A stretch of 64,000 nucleotides of DNA from Paramacrobiotus metropolitanus (Eukaryota; Tardigrada; Eutardigrada; Parachela; Macrobiotidae): positions 744,001 to 808,000 of the forward strand of contig NW_026570222.1 of assembly GCF_019649055.1 (NCBI RefSeq), in the 5' to 3' direction. Positions 9,704 through 19,992 of this stretch are shown piece by piece (positions within the stretch are counted from its first letter, which is position 1; every line of letters begins with the position of its first letter). Made by a program: the position numbers and the translations under genes. Below the pieces are notes generated by a model. The model searched no databases. It was not told the origin of the DNA and was given only the letters and a program-made list of their open reading frames with translations.

Positions 9704-11256
9704 TTAGCGAACGCCAGCAGTGTCCAAAATATCTTTCAATTTCCCGGATTTGTCTAGTCTACAATTTATACAACATCTTGACGTTGCATAATCAGCGCTC
9801 ATCTGCAGTACGTAACTTCCAAGACTCAATCAAGCAGGACTGGTACATTATCATTTAAAATTAAAAAAAGAGGATATCAAGGCTTAGCAATCTAGCATGC
9901 GTTACCTTTCGGTATCGTCTCCACCACCGATAAATTTCCCGTCGATGAAAACTCGCGGAACCTACACAACCAAAAGGCGTAAAAAGTCAACTTTCCCCCC
10001 GTACATTCAGAGTGACAGCGCCACAGTTATCATATGACGGAATAATTAATAATGAAGAGCTACTGCCTGCTCGGCCCTACTGGTATGCTACAAAATTACA
10101 AATGAATGTTTTTATATTTTTGTCTTACGCTGCGGGCCCCGGTCAAAGTTTCCATGTAGTCTTGAACAGATTCGGCCTTTCCTGAGTCCATTTTATCCAG
10201 TTCAGTAATGTCAAGTTCTTCCGGGGCGATGTTGTATTTTGCAAGTACGCCCTTGGCTTTTTTGCAGTACGGACAATACGTTTTAGAAAACACAACAACC
10301 TTGTGTTCCTTCAGCTTTTTTTCCACAAAAGCACGGGCTTCATCCATTTCCGGTTGCTCTGGGACAAACGCAGCAGGAGAGTGTGTCACGGTATCACTGA
10401 GTCCCGTCAAACCCAATATGCGATAAACCTGAAAATTAATGCCTGATCGATCTGCAACAGTTTGTTCTTTCACTTTGAGAGTTTGAGTAGTAATACAAAG
10501 CAATGAAAACGATGTACCAGGGTCGGTAAGGCATCGATGCACAAAAGAATTGCAATTAGGAAGCACACGGTAACTTACAATTAGTAAGTGGAACTTATAA
10601 ACATAAAGTCATAAACTACAGTATTCTAAGATACTTACAAGTTACAATTAGTACAGGAGTACTCCGCATGAAACCTTTCAACAACTAGGGTTGGCCAGCA
10701 ATTATTCCTATGATCCAACTAAAATTAATAACAACTGATCATGATGATCAGAAGTTCAGAACACTCTAGCAGTCCAGTACTATGCACATACACGCTTAAA
10801 ATTATACTCAATTGTATACATAAGCTTATTAGGGGAGTGTGCGCTAAGCAATTCAGAGCGATTACGATTCCGATTAAAACATTTCCTCGGAGAAATTTCT
10901 TAATCGGTCATGTTTTTAATCGGTTTCTTAATCGGTTTTGGAGCTTAGCGCACTCTGCCTTAATGATTTCCAAATGATACGGAATGGATTAATAACAAGT
11001 TAACAACTAATGAATTGTTAAATACTTTGTAGCAGCATAGCAGAACTAAGCGTGTGGTACAAAAGCTGATACTAACCCTCTGTTAAAAGGTTAAAAGGTT
11101 CGGTGAAAGATAAAAAAGTATCAAAGTAAGTATTTACATTACCTGTCGAAAAAGAGACTTTGGATACTCGCGCAAAAAGCCGAAAAAGAAAATTCCGACC
11201 ATAAGGCCACAAACGGCAAAACAGATGTTGCTTAGTGTTATCCGAAACGTTTTCAT
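9704..11256 (-). CDS. Dithiol glutaredoxin with N-terminal membrane anchor
   Basis: Four exons on the minus strand, 11256-11143, 10428-10129, 9961-9906 and 9758-9704, give 174 residues with consistent phases. The glutaredoxin fold is clear: VVVFSKTYCPYC (CPYC at about residues 90-93), the cis-proline motif SVPRVF near 138-143, and the glutathione-binding GGGDDT near 150-155, followed by LDKSGKL. Glutaredoxins reduce disulfides and glutathionylated thiols using glutathione. The first exon encodes MKTFRITLSN and then a hydrophobic run of about 18 residues ending in FFFGFLREYPK, which reads as a signal anchor. That would place the domain in the secretory pathway, like yeast Grx6/Grx7; this location is inferred. 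An alternative start at MDEARAF (about residue 66) would give a soluble form. Intron 1 carries a MITE-like element. Confidence 0.9.
10835..10955. repeat. MITE-like element in glutaredoxin intron 1
   Basis: Terminal inverted repeats gagtgtgcgctaagc (10835-10849) and the complement of gagtgcgctaagc (10943-10955) flank about 90 bases. These contain several ttaatcgg units in direct order and a cgattaaaacat unit in opposite order. The structure suggests a short non-autonomous DNA element; no transposase frame is present. Confidence 0.6.
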
Positions 11257-12138
11257 TGATGAATGTTGCTAAAAATTACTAGTAAAACTTTTGTACTACC
11301 CCGTAGCAGAATCTGTGCTTTACCCTGCCCTTAGCAAATCTGTTAGAAAAGAAACTGCCCTTGAAATTCAGACACGCGCGCGCGATTACGACAAAAACGG
11401 TCCGATCCACTTCGGTATACTTGGAACGGCTGTTCACCTGCACCAACACTGAACAGCTGCGCGCAAATAAAATAGTACTTTATGCAAATTGATTTTATAA
11501 AATAGTAACTTATAACTTATGCAAATTAATATGTACTTAATACCTATTAAATTAACTGCACTACTTCCTGCACTGTTTTTAACAAACATTCTGTAACAAA
11601 TTAATGATTTGTGCACATAGGCGTGAAAACCGTTTTTGCGCGCAACATCCGGTTGGGAAGTTATGGGTGACCAAAAATTGCAAAAGTTTAGATGCGCGGA
11701 GGTGTACCAAAAGTCTCATTATCAAATTATATTTTCAAATTTTGCGTTAAAGCGCGCATTAACAATTAACATGAAGATCGTTTTCATACCGAACTAGGTT
11801 TCCACCATTTTAAACAAATTAATTTTAAACTTTTTGAAATTTATTTTAAAAATTCAAAAACATGTTGGAAACTTAGTAATCTGTACTGCGCAGTCGCCGC
11901 AGTGCGTGCGGCAGTTGCTCTGCCCAGCTGTTTAATAGCTGAAAAGCCTACCCTCGCTATTGGTACTGACTGTCTTTTAGTCTGGTAGTTTCATACTACT
12001 TGTAGTTTGCGACTCTGATGTTGTCCGCTCTGGTTTGCCTTTGCAGTTGTCATGGTTTAGAAACAGCACACTGCAGTTTTCGACAATAAACATCTGTTTA
12101 TCTTTTTTCGGAAGACCGTAGTACGCATATTTTTCATC
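11257..12138. other. Head-to-head spacer between glutaredoxin and BLOC1S2
   Basis: The start codons of two divergent genes lie 883 bases apart here. The spacer is AT-rich with a more GC-rich patch around 11880-12060, upstream of BLOC1S2. It probably holds both promoters; no specific element could be assigned. Confidence 0.4.
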
Positions 12139-12891
12139 ATGGCCATCCCCCAAAACTCCGGTGACTTTCTCTCCGGCGGATCCGATAGTTCAAAGGAAGT
12201 GACGGAAGTTATGGATGGGGATGCTACCGCAATTAATCGCTTATACGAAGAACTGCTAACAAAGACGTCAGAGTATCTGAAATCGGAATTTGAAGGCATG
12301 TAACAAATTTGTAACTGTTCTAAAAGTTTTGAAGTACTGGAGCAACTGGACGCTACAGAACGTTCACTGTTATTTAGGAACAGCCGAGGATTACAGACTT
12401 ATCCAGCAACTAAATTTGGTTTCCAAAGAAAAGTACGAGGAACTTCTCGTGGTGGCCAAACGATTTCGCGAATCACTGGGAACAATGAATGATCGTTGTA
12501 GGTGGCTTAAATATAAGCCTGCACGTTCTGATATTAATACAGTATAAGTGGAGAATCAGAGATAGCAGAAACTTCATTTCTTAATTCTTACAACGCATCG
12601 CTAGAATTTCAACTAGGTATATCATCTTCAGCGAATGCAGATTGCAAACATTTTCAACTTTTACTTGTATAACGTAAGCTTTTGGATATCGGTATGTCGG
12701 TTAACTGTGTGTTTTCACTTCAGTCACTTGTATTTTGCCATTTCTTGAGCGGATCGACGCCGTTGAATCCCAAGTTAACGAACTGGAAAGATCTGTTTTC
12801 CGTTTGGATACTTACGCAAAGCAATTAGGTAAAACAGTACTTTCAACAAGTACTAACATTTTTACTGTTACCATAAACAGAAAGCGGTTGA
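12139..12891 (+). CDS. BLOC1S2: BLOC-1 complex subunit 2
   Basis: Four exons, 12139-12295, 12378-12497, 12724-12828 and 12881-12891, encode 130 residues. BLOC1S2 is a coiled-coil subunit of BLOC-1 and BORC, which act in lysosome-related organelle biogenesis and lysosome positioning. The alignment with the human protein is collinear: EYLKSEFEGTAEDYRLI matches TYLTGELTATSEDYKLL, and LPFLERIDAVESQVNELE with VFRLDTYAKQLE matches the C-terminal helix. To keep this register exon 1 must end at 12295 and use a GC donor (gaag|gcatgt); a normal GT four bases later breaks the frame. The last exon gives only the end of the protein (ESG, then TGA), so the C-terminus is shorter than in vertebrates. A longer final exon further downstream is less likely. 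Confidence 0.86.
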
Positions 12892-14384
12892 CTTGATTTA
12901 TCAGTTTGTTATAATTGTAGATATGTGGGTGTATCTGTGTATACTTACTGTAGTTCGACCTTTCGAAATTGATCATTGCTCATACCGAGTCATACGGCAC
13001 TTGAGAAGCTTTACCAGGATCCGTCAGGACTTGGGCGTACAGCAGGAATGGAAGTTGTTAAATTTTTTCAGAAACTCGTTTCAAAGCCTTGGAGAAAAGG
13101 TGATCCACGAAGCATTTCATGAAGCGGAACAGCAATCCTGTTATGTCTGTGATTGGAAGTTATTAGTGAATTCAGCCGGACACCAGCCATTCTCTTCCTT
13201 ATTCCCTTTGGATATTTCTATTTAACAACGCTTGTGCATTAGGTGTTCAATCGTTTTGTATTTTAGATGTTGAAGCAATCTAGTACAATGCTAAGTATCG
13301 CAGAAACTATTTTACGGTGGTAGCTGTATCGTCGTTTTAAGCGAGCAGTTGTTTGATACGTAATAATATTATTCATAGTACAATGGAAAATACAAGTACA
13401 TACAGAAATGCAGAATTACTTACTGGTTACTACTGATGCCTGATGGTGAATAATACGTGTGTGTAGATACCTATATTAATCGTGATTTTGGTTTTTTGTT
13501 ACTGTACTTCTTTGGGATTGCCCAGCTTATTAGGACTGGCAGCTTGGGAATTGGGATATTATTACAGTAATAATTGCAGTTGTTTTGGGTGTGTTGTTTT
13601 GATATGCTATTAGTGTTTTAGGTGTCAGGCTCTTCATGTTGTTTTGGGATGCATTAGTGTATTTATATAAATATTCTTACTTTGTACTTAACACTTGCCT
13701 TGTACAGTAATATTATATTAAATGAAAACATAAAGAAGAAATGCATTATGATAGTAATTTTAGAGATGTAATCTTTTTGGATAACTTAATAAAGGACATT
13801 CTCCGTAATGGGCGCACGTACTGAAGAAATTATAGTTAAGAAATTGCAGCTGCGTCCTGCAAAACGGCATAAGATATAAAAATTCATAGAACATATTTTT
13901 GCTTCACTCGTACAGTACATTATACACTGCACACTACTTACGAAGTTATGATTAATATTATCGTTAGTAAATATAGTAAACACATAAGATAATATAAGTA
14001 CTTCTACTTTCAAATCATGTGATATTTTCATCTCATACTCTAGGATTTACGCAAGAAAAGGAATTACTGTACCTTTATCTAAAATTTTATTTTGACTGCA
14101 GTCGTTTAACTATATAATTATTTCAGACTTCAGTTATGGTTAACAACATCAGAAACCACTTGAAACTACGCTAAACAACATACTGATTAAGAACTGCCAT
14201 TTTAGGCAATATGGTCCAACAGGTTAATTAAATGCTTGCCGATGGCATAGCGCAGCAAACAATCGCATGACGAATTGTCTGACTGAAATTGTTAGCTAAT
14301 GCTTGCGAGCAGTTGTGACTTGTGAGTTGTGTGACTCATCCACAATCTACGTATTTGAAATCATTTACTCGCACGTTTAAAATC
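12892..14384. other. Convergent spacer between BLOC1S2 and NR2C2AP
   Basis: A 1.5 kb AT-rich spacer between two 3' ends. A plus-strand AATAAA lies at 13788-13793. The open frame at 12893-13225 begins right after the BLOC1S2 stop, but no known domain is recognisable. Nothing else is apparent. Confidence 0.4.
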
Positions 14385-16458
14385 TTAAGCACCGTAAAAC
14401 TCTAATGATTTGACCGCTATTCGTCCAAAAAAGTCCGTAGAGCAATCGAAAGCAATTTTGATATTGTGCACCGAAGGACTGTGTGGTATGGGAATGACCT
14501 GCAAATGAGAATTCGATTGCAACACCATAATCTGTTTGTACTGTTTACGATATTGGCACCATACATCGAAATTAAAAATTATAAAGAAGTAAAATTAAAT
14601 TGCAGATAGCTTATAAAAAATTGTTGTTTGTTATTTATAAATTATTTACAGTTGTAAATATATATATACCTTGTACTGTGACGGGCGACCAGCGTAATTT
14701 AAAGTTTGTAGTATGGAGTATCTGTATGGACATTGGACGAGCGACTGTACATGAAACCGCATTCGGTATCATTGTGTACTCGTACAGATCCAAAGTGAGC
14801 ATAACGACCGAACTCTCTCAAAAAATTTAATATGCACAGACTCCAGCTATGTACGTGTTTATAAATAATTATTTGTGATGGCACGTACGTTACAGTTACG
14901 TCGCTGGTAACTGATATTAAACGTATACATATCAGGACACAAATTTCAATAAAATAAAATGTTTTGTAATTTTAGCATTAGATTATTGTTGCACACAAAT
15001 GATATGAAATTTTAAAGCAAGCACATGCACTTTTCGTTTTGTTTACCGAACCTGTAGTGAGTTGGTGTCATCTGGGAAAAACATTTCCAGCTCTTTTTCA
15101 TATGGATCCATATTTCTCACGGACATCGATTTAGCAGACAGTCCAGGCTCAAACTGGATGCGAACTTCGTCCAGCTTGACCTTGTCGTGGAATTTAACGA
15201 TAATCCACTGTGCCGCACCTTGCATCTGCAACATTATGCAACTTTTTAATTTTGCAGTCTTGCGGAAACGGGTGAAGTGTTAATAATAACAACGCATAAC
15301 ACGAAATTAAACAGTTTCTGAACATTGCTTTTGAATGAATTGCGTTTTTGTGGAAAAACAGTACGGAGCTAGTGAAAAAATTAGCATTAACAACTAACAG
15401 CAACAACTAACAACAAACTAAGCAGCTTTAAAATGCGTTTGCTCAGCCGCATCGTGTTTTTATTATTAATTAATTTCCGCTCGTACAATAATTCCGATTT
15501 TACGATAATTCTGCTGTAGTTTTGGTCTATAACGCTGGCCCCACCGCATAATCGTAGTATTTGTACTTACTCGTATTACGGATAGTACTGTAGTAATTAT
15601 GATGTGGGCAGTCAAGCAGCTTATAGTCGCTTAATTGTGCGCTCGCATTAATTTTCGGAGTGTAAAGTTGGATTATTAGATGTGCTCTCATAAACTGACC
15701 AAATTATGGAATACACTGAATAAGCAGGTTATAAGTGTGTGGAAGTTTGATAATACGAAGATTTTTGTTTGCTAAAACAATTTCGGATTGACTTGGAGGA
15801 AAAACTGCTAAAGTCAACGTTACTAGAAAAATGGTTATGGTGTTAATATTCTGACGTGAGTTCTCGTACACATAATTATTAATTAGTATAATTGCGAAAA
15901 CTTTTGAATATGTGCGCATTGAATAAAAATGTCCTTTTTGTGCAATGCAGAAATAATAACTGCGAAAACTTTCTATAAAAGTAGGAACTTCTTATGGTTA
16001 GAACGTTCTGCAATATTCAAAAGTGCAATGCAGAATTAATGACTGTGAAAATTCTGCTTTATAATAGTAGCATGACTAAAATCTTTTTAGAACATTACTG
16101 TAACATATGCGCTTGCTGTTACATATGTCAGATGTCACTATTTTACGATGCTTATTTGATTCAGTCACCTTTTCACTCAGCCAGTACGTTGCCGAATTTC
16201 CATCAACAATGCGTTCTTTTCCAAACTGATTATTGTCATGACCCGCCACGGAACTCACTCTAAGAAAACAGTTTATTTTAGCACAAAGTAAGTATTCAAT
16301 TATTAATGCTCCATTAAGCAAGCCTAAAACATTATTTTAATAAAATTAATTAGAAATTTTACAGATAGCACTTGATTAAACACACAATCATGGTATTGTC
16401 AAAAACAAACAGATAGTTACCGAATCTGATCCTCGTTAATGGGGATGCGAGTAGGCAT
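14385..16458 (-). CDS. NR2C2AP: Nuclear receptor 2C2-associated protein (NR2C2AP) homologue
   Basis: Four exons on the minus strand, 16458-16421, 16259-16169, 15225-15052 and 14498-14385, encode 138 residues; the human protein has 139. Matching blocks are RVSSV...QFGKERIVDG...YWLSE, AAQWIIVKF, DEVRIQFEPG, FPDDTNSLQ and STDFFGRIAV, followed by a short end (LEFYGA). The family has a discoidin-like jelly-roll fold. It was named for binding an orphan nuclear receptor in mammals; its role in other animals is not well established. The start MPTRIPINED is the only ATG that gives the conserved distance to RVSSV. The two inner introns are 550-950 bases and hold nothing recognisable. Confidence 0.93.
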
Positions 16459-18453
16459 GCTGCAAGGATTTGGAAAAAAAGAAACTGAAAGTCCAAGTTT
16501 TAAGATAGCAAAGGTGAAATCCAATTATGTATGCGAAGTGAATATGCTAAAAACCATAGTCCTCAGATGTTAATACTATATAGCGACTTAGTATTTATCG
16601 TTAGTAAGAACGCCAACGATGCATGGGAGTCGTCGTCAACGGAAAATACAGATACAGTAAAATGTTCTGTGCCTTCTTCAGTACGAAGAGTGTCAGAAGA
16701 GTACGTAAATATACAAATGATCTGTAGTGATCTTGTTGCAGCGCATGCAGACAGTACAACACAAGAAACTCTAATTCTGTTGGATACAGTACATTTCAAG
16801 ACATACAACGTTTGAGTATGAAGCTGAATATGTAAGTCACAAATATTCGTGGGAACTGATTATAAACAAACCTCGTCAGTGTCGTCACATACCGAAATGC
16901 CGCATAATAAACCTGATGAATCAACCGTATTCGCGTAAGTAATGTACTTTCTTACTTCGGTACTTGTACTATACTGTAGACTTGGCGACATAAACGACTT
17001 GCGCTGGTCACTTGCGCAGTTCTTTTGCCAGCAGAAAATTATTAAGCATTCGTACAACTTGTGAAGCTCGAGCTTACTGAAAATAGTACCGCACAAACCA
17101 CTCCGCGCATAAAAAATTAATAAATATGTTGTGAGGCATACGCACATTTGAATATTATGAGACAAATTACTAATATTACGATAAAGTGTAAGCATTTAAA
17201 AGCTGCAAAAATTGTTGCCCATTGTTCGTTCTGGAATTTGGAAGTCATGGAGCAGCTGATAGATTTATTCCTTTAATTGTAAGGTTTTGATTTTCACTCA
17301 TGATTTTATCAGAATAGTGAGGAAACCCTGTGAAGATCATAGATCAGTTTTGTTAGCAAAAAACCGGTAAATACTTAACCGTAAATATGTTCAGAACTGT
17401 GGCCATTAGATATTCCCTTCGAAGAAGTACGTAGAAAAGCCTGAAAAAAATTGATTTGTGAGTTGATTTCTGCGCAACATTACCTAATGTGTGTGCGTTT
17501 TGAGAATATACTGTGTGCGTACTGCGAGTGCATTTGCGTATCCTTATTAAGCGGCTCGATTTGTGCGACCGACTAAGCATGCAATAACCGCACTCCGGTT
17601 AACTTTAGCAAGACATTTCGCTAGGTTATTTATAGCACATTTGTTGTGCAATATCTATCGAAAATGTTGACCGGTTAGTAGTTTGTATGGAATACTGTAC
17701 ATGCATAGTTTGCACGTTCGCGGAATGCATGCAGGTTGTGCAGAATTTAAATCGAAAAAAAAAATATGGACCTTGTTCAAGGAAAAAACAACGAAGTGAA
17801 GTGTTCATATCGCTACACTTTCTTGCATTTTACGTTTACTGTAATTTTGTTATCACAGCAGCAAGCATTTCTACTACTATAGGAAGTTCTAGATCTTATG
17901 TCACGGTTTTTTTCTTGTTGTGAAAGAAAAAAAGTACAGTATTATACAACATAAGTAGCATGACTTACGATTAACTGATCGAAGACGTAGTGCTGTATTG
18001 TCTGATTAAGAATTTCGTATATTTGCAGAAAAGTGTTCATTATATAAATATCTCTATGTACCTTGCATCAGAAGCCCACAATATGATCCAGCTCGCAGAA
18101 TAATAACAATGCTTTGAATCGTGTGCGGCTTCGTGCCGTATAATTAAAATCTACTACATATACAATATATAGTATTGTATACTTATATAGATATTATACA
18201 AGTATACACTGTACAAAGTATTAAGTAAATTTAATGGGAGCTTGTGTTCATGCTGCAATTTTGCCGCAAATCAAAGGCTCGAGCACCTTTGATCCTTCTT
18301 TAGAGCCTAAAATCCCGCTTTCTCCCGGCTCGGCAGTTTTTCCAGAGCGCGACCCGGTTGCCGGTAATATGTCTGACCTGTCTACCATCGGTATAATATT
18401 ATGGATCTACGTATAAAGCACAAATGTATAATTATATATATCGATAGCTGAGC
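16459..18453. other. Intergenic spacer, nothing recognised
   Basis: About 2 kb of AT-rich DNA upstream of NR2C2AP (-) and of the uncertain plus-strand gene. Overlapping frames on both strands at 16531-16815 and 17626-17923 show no family resemblance. A dyad-rich stretch of ATAT/GTAT words lies at 18150-18220. Confidence 0.4.
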
Positions 18454-19012
18454 ATGGCGAACATGCCCGTTCCCGTCCCTGTAAAGGCTGGAAACATAAC
18501 CGGCCTTCCATTCGATTCCGGGCCGCAAAAAGCGCGCCAACGCTGGACTTCCGAACATGCAGTTAAATTATGTAACAAACATTTAACAAACTGGTAAGAG
18601 GATATCTAAGCACTGCGGTTACAAGTTACAACGCGCATAAATTTGTACCTGGCGTCCTGGCCATGCTATCTGTATGTCAATGTGCCAAGCATTTGCAGCG
18701 TTGCAGTTGAAAGGAACCATAATGCGTATCATTCATTAGAGTATGCATGCCTGTGGCTATTACCTACCATTCTATAAGCAGTGGGAAATTCTGGAATATG
18801 AAGAGTTATCTTCTGGTCCCTTCAGTTTTGATCGTGAAGACGCCCATTACCGTAAACGGCAAACTACTTTTAGTGCTTACTTGTTGTTGCAGAGTGCTCT
18901 CCTCTATAAACACGAAGGTGTGAAGCTGCAAACGCTGACATCCAATCGTTCACAAATTGAACTGAAAGAGGTAAATTTACCTGTCGAACTATTGTTACAA
19001 CAAACCCCATAA
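18454..19012 (+). CDS. Uncertain small gene, two candidate coding segments
   Basis: I do not recognise this protein. Segment one starts at ATG 18454 (MANMPVPVPVKAGNITGLPF), reads well to the strong donor ctg|gtaaga at 18595-18596, and has coding-like composition. Segment two, ending at TGA 19010-19012, reads WEILEYEELSSGPFSF, then DREDAHYRKRQ and a Leu-rich helix. The natural acceptor (tataagcag, ending at 18781) puts segment two in a different phase from the donor. Only a weaker acceptor (attagag, ending at 18741) restores the frame and would add about 14 residues. So the gene structure, or even its reality, is unsettled. It ends about 80 bases before the convergent MSP gene. Confidence 0.35.
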
Positions 19013-19095
19013 AATCACTGTACACGTTAAAAACGACAAAACAAACGTTACTGTCATAAGCGGTTATTAAACTGAGCAAAACTCCCAAATTTACA

Positions 19096-19992
19096 TCAGT
19101 TTTCGTAATTTGAATCACTGGCAAATAGAAGAACAATCACTCTTGTACATAAAAACAATAAAACAAGAAGCATGGCGGTCGTCAGCAAATTCTCCCGAGC
19201 TTTCGCTGACCGTTTATGATTTTCAGTGCGTATTGCCAGAAGCAAATCCAGTTTTCCTTCCAGAGCGGTCAACTGCTCCATAACAAACGTCCTGCTCTCC
19301 TCAGCGCTACTCGTGGACGGCGATGCATCGCCATTAATCGGCATAACAACTGTGCAGCGCAGCTTATGTTCATCCACAACCGCAGTTGATTTCGGATCAT
19401 TCAACAAATCATGCCAGTATTCAACGAGATCGTCATGACTATCCAACTCACCGTCCAACGGGACACTCATGACAAGAAAGCGGTCCTTCTGTGTTGACAT
19501 CACAAAACCAGGCAGAACGGTCACCTCCACCATCTTCGTGCCTCCGCATTCAATGAAGCCATAGCTGGGCTTCACGCGGAACTTCTCCGGAGCGGTGGTC
19601 TTCACCTTGAAAGCCACATGACTGGCAGAAATATTGGCGAGACGTATTACGTCGAACTGTGCTGGCTCTTTCTCTCGTGCATCGCTTGCGCGACTCTCAA
19701 ATACCAACTCATCACCCGGTTGAATGCTGAGATAGCGCCCTGTGTGGTTAGTGCCCAAAGATGCCTGACTCCGTCGCTCCCTCACTTTCCACTTTTTGGG
19801 GGGCAGCACCACGGAAGGATGGGGAGGCTCATCGTGATTAACACTGTTGCTATACTCGTCGTAGTATGTCGCCAACACATCAACCTCTGAGAAACGGACT
19901 CGTTTTCGGACGTCCAGGGGTACAACAGGCGCCGTATATGGAATGTCAACGTTCATTTCCGCTACGGACATCCCAGGCATCATATTAATCAT
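19096..19992 (-). CDS. Tail-anchored MSP (VAP-like) domain protein, single exon
   Basis: One uninterrupted frame of 298 residues. The central MSP domain (about 88-180) contains AFKVKTTAPEKFRVKP, the segment that in VAP proteins binds FFAT motifs, followed by GFIECGGTKMVEVTV. The last 30 residues are strongly hydrophobic (TTAMLLVLLFLCTRVIVLLF), giving a C-terminal anchor typical of ER contact-site tethers of the VAP/MOSPD group; a predicted helix precedes it. Residues 30-34 (KRVRF) fit the RVxF docking motif for protein phosphatase 1. It is likely an ER membrane protein recruiting FFAT-bearing partners; both this and any PP1 link are inferred. The lack of introns sets it apart from every neighbour. 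Three ATGs lie within the first eight codons, so the exact start is uncertain. Confidence 0.9.
   Translation of the reverse strand: MINMMPGMSVAEMNVDIPYTAPVVPLDVRKRVRFSEVDVLATYYDEYSNSVNHDEPPHPSVVLPPKKWKVRERRSQASLGTNHTGRYLSIQPGDELVFESRASDAREKEPAQFDVIRLANISASHVAFKVKTTAPEKFRVKPSYGFIECGGTKMVEVTVLPGFVMSTQKDRFLVMSVPLDGELDSHDDLVEYWHDLLNDPKSTAVVDEHKLRCTVVMPINGDASPSTSSAEESRTFVMEQLTALEGKLDLLLAIRTENHKRSAKARENLLTTAMLLVLLFLCTRVIVLLFASDSNYEN

Noticed and set aside
12893-13225. Open frame directly after the BLOC1S2 stop
   Set aside because: It could be joined only through a weak acceptor, giving a product unlike BLOC1S2, whereas the short exon at 12881 gives the expected end.
16531-16815. Overlapping frames of 80-95 codons on both strands
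   Set aside because: These mirror frames in low-complexity AT-rich DNA have no start context or similarity.
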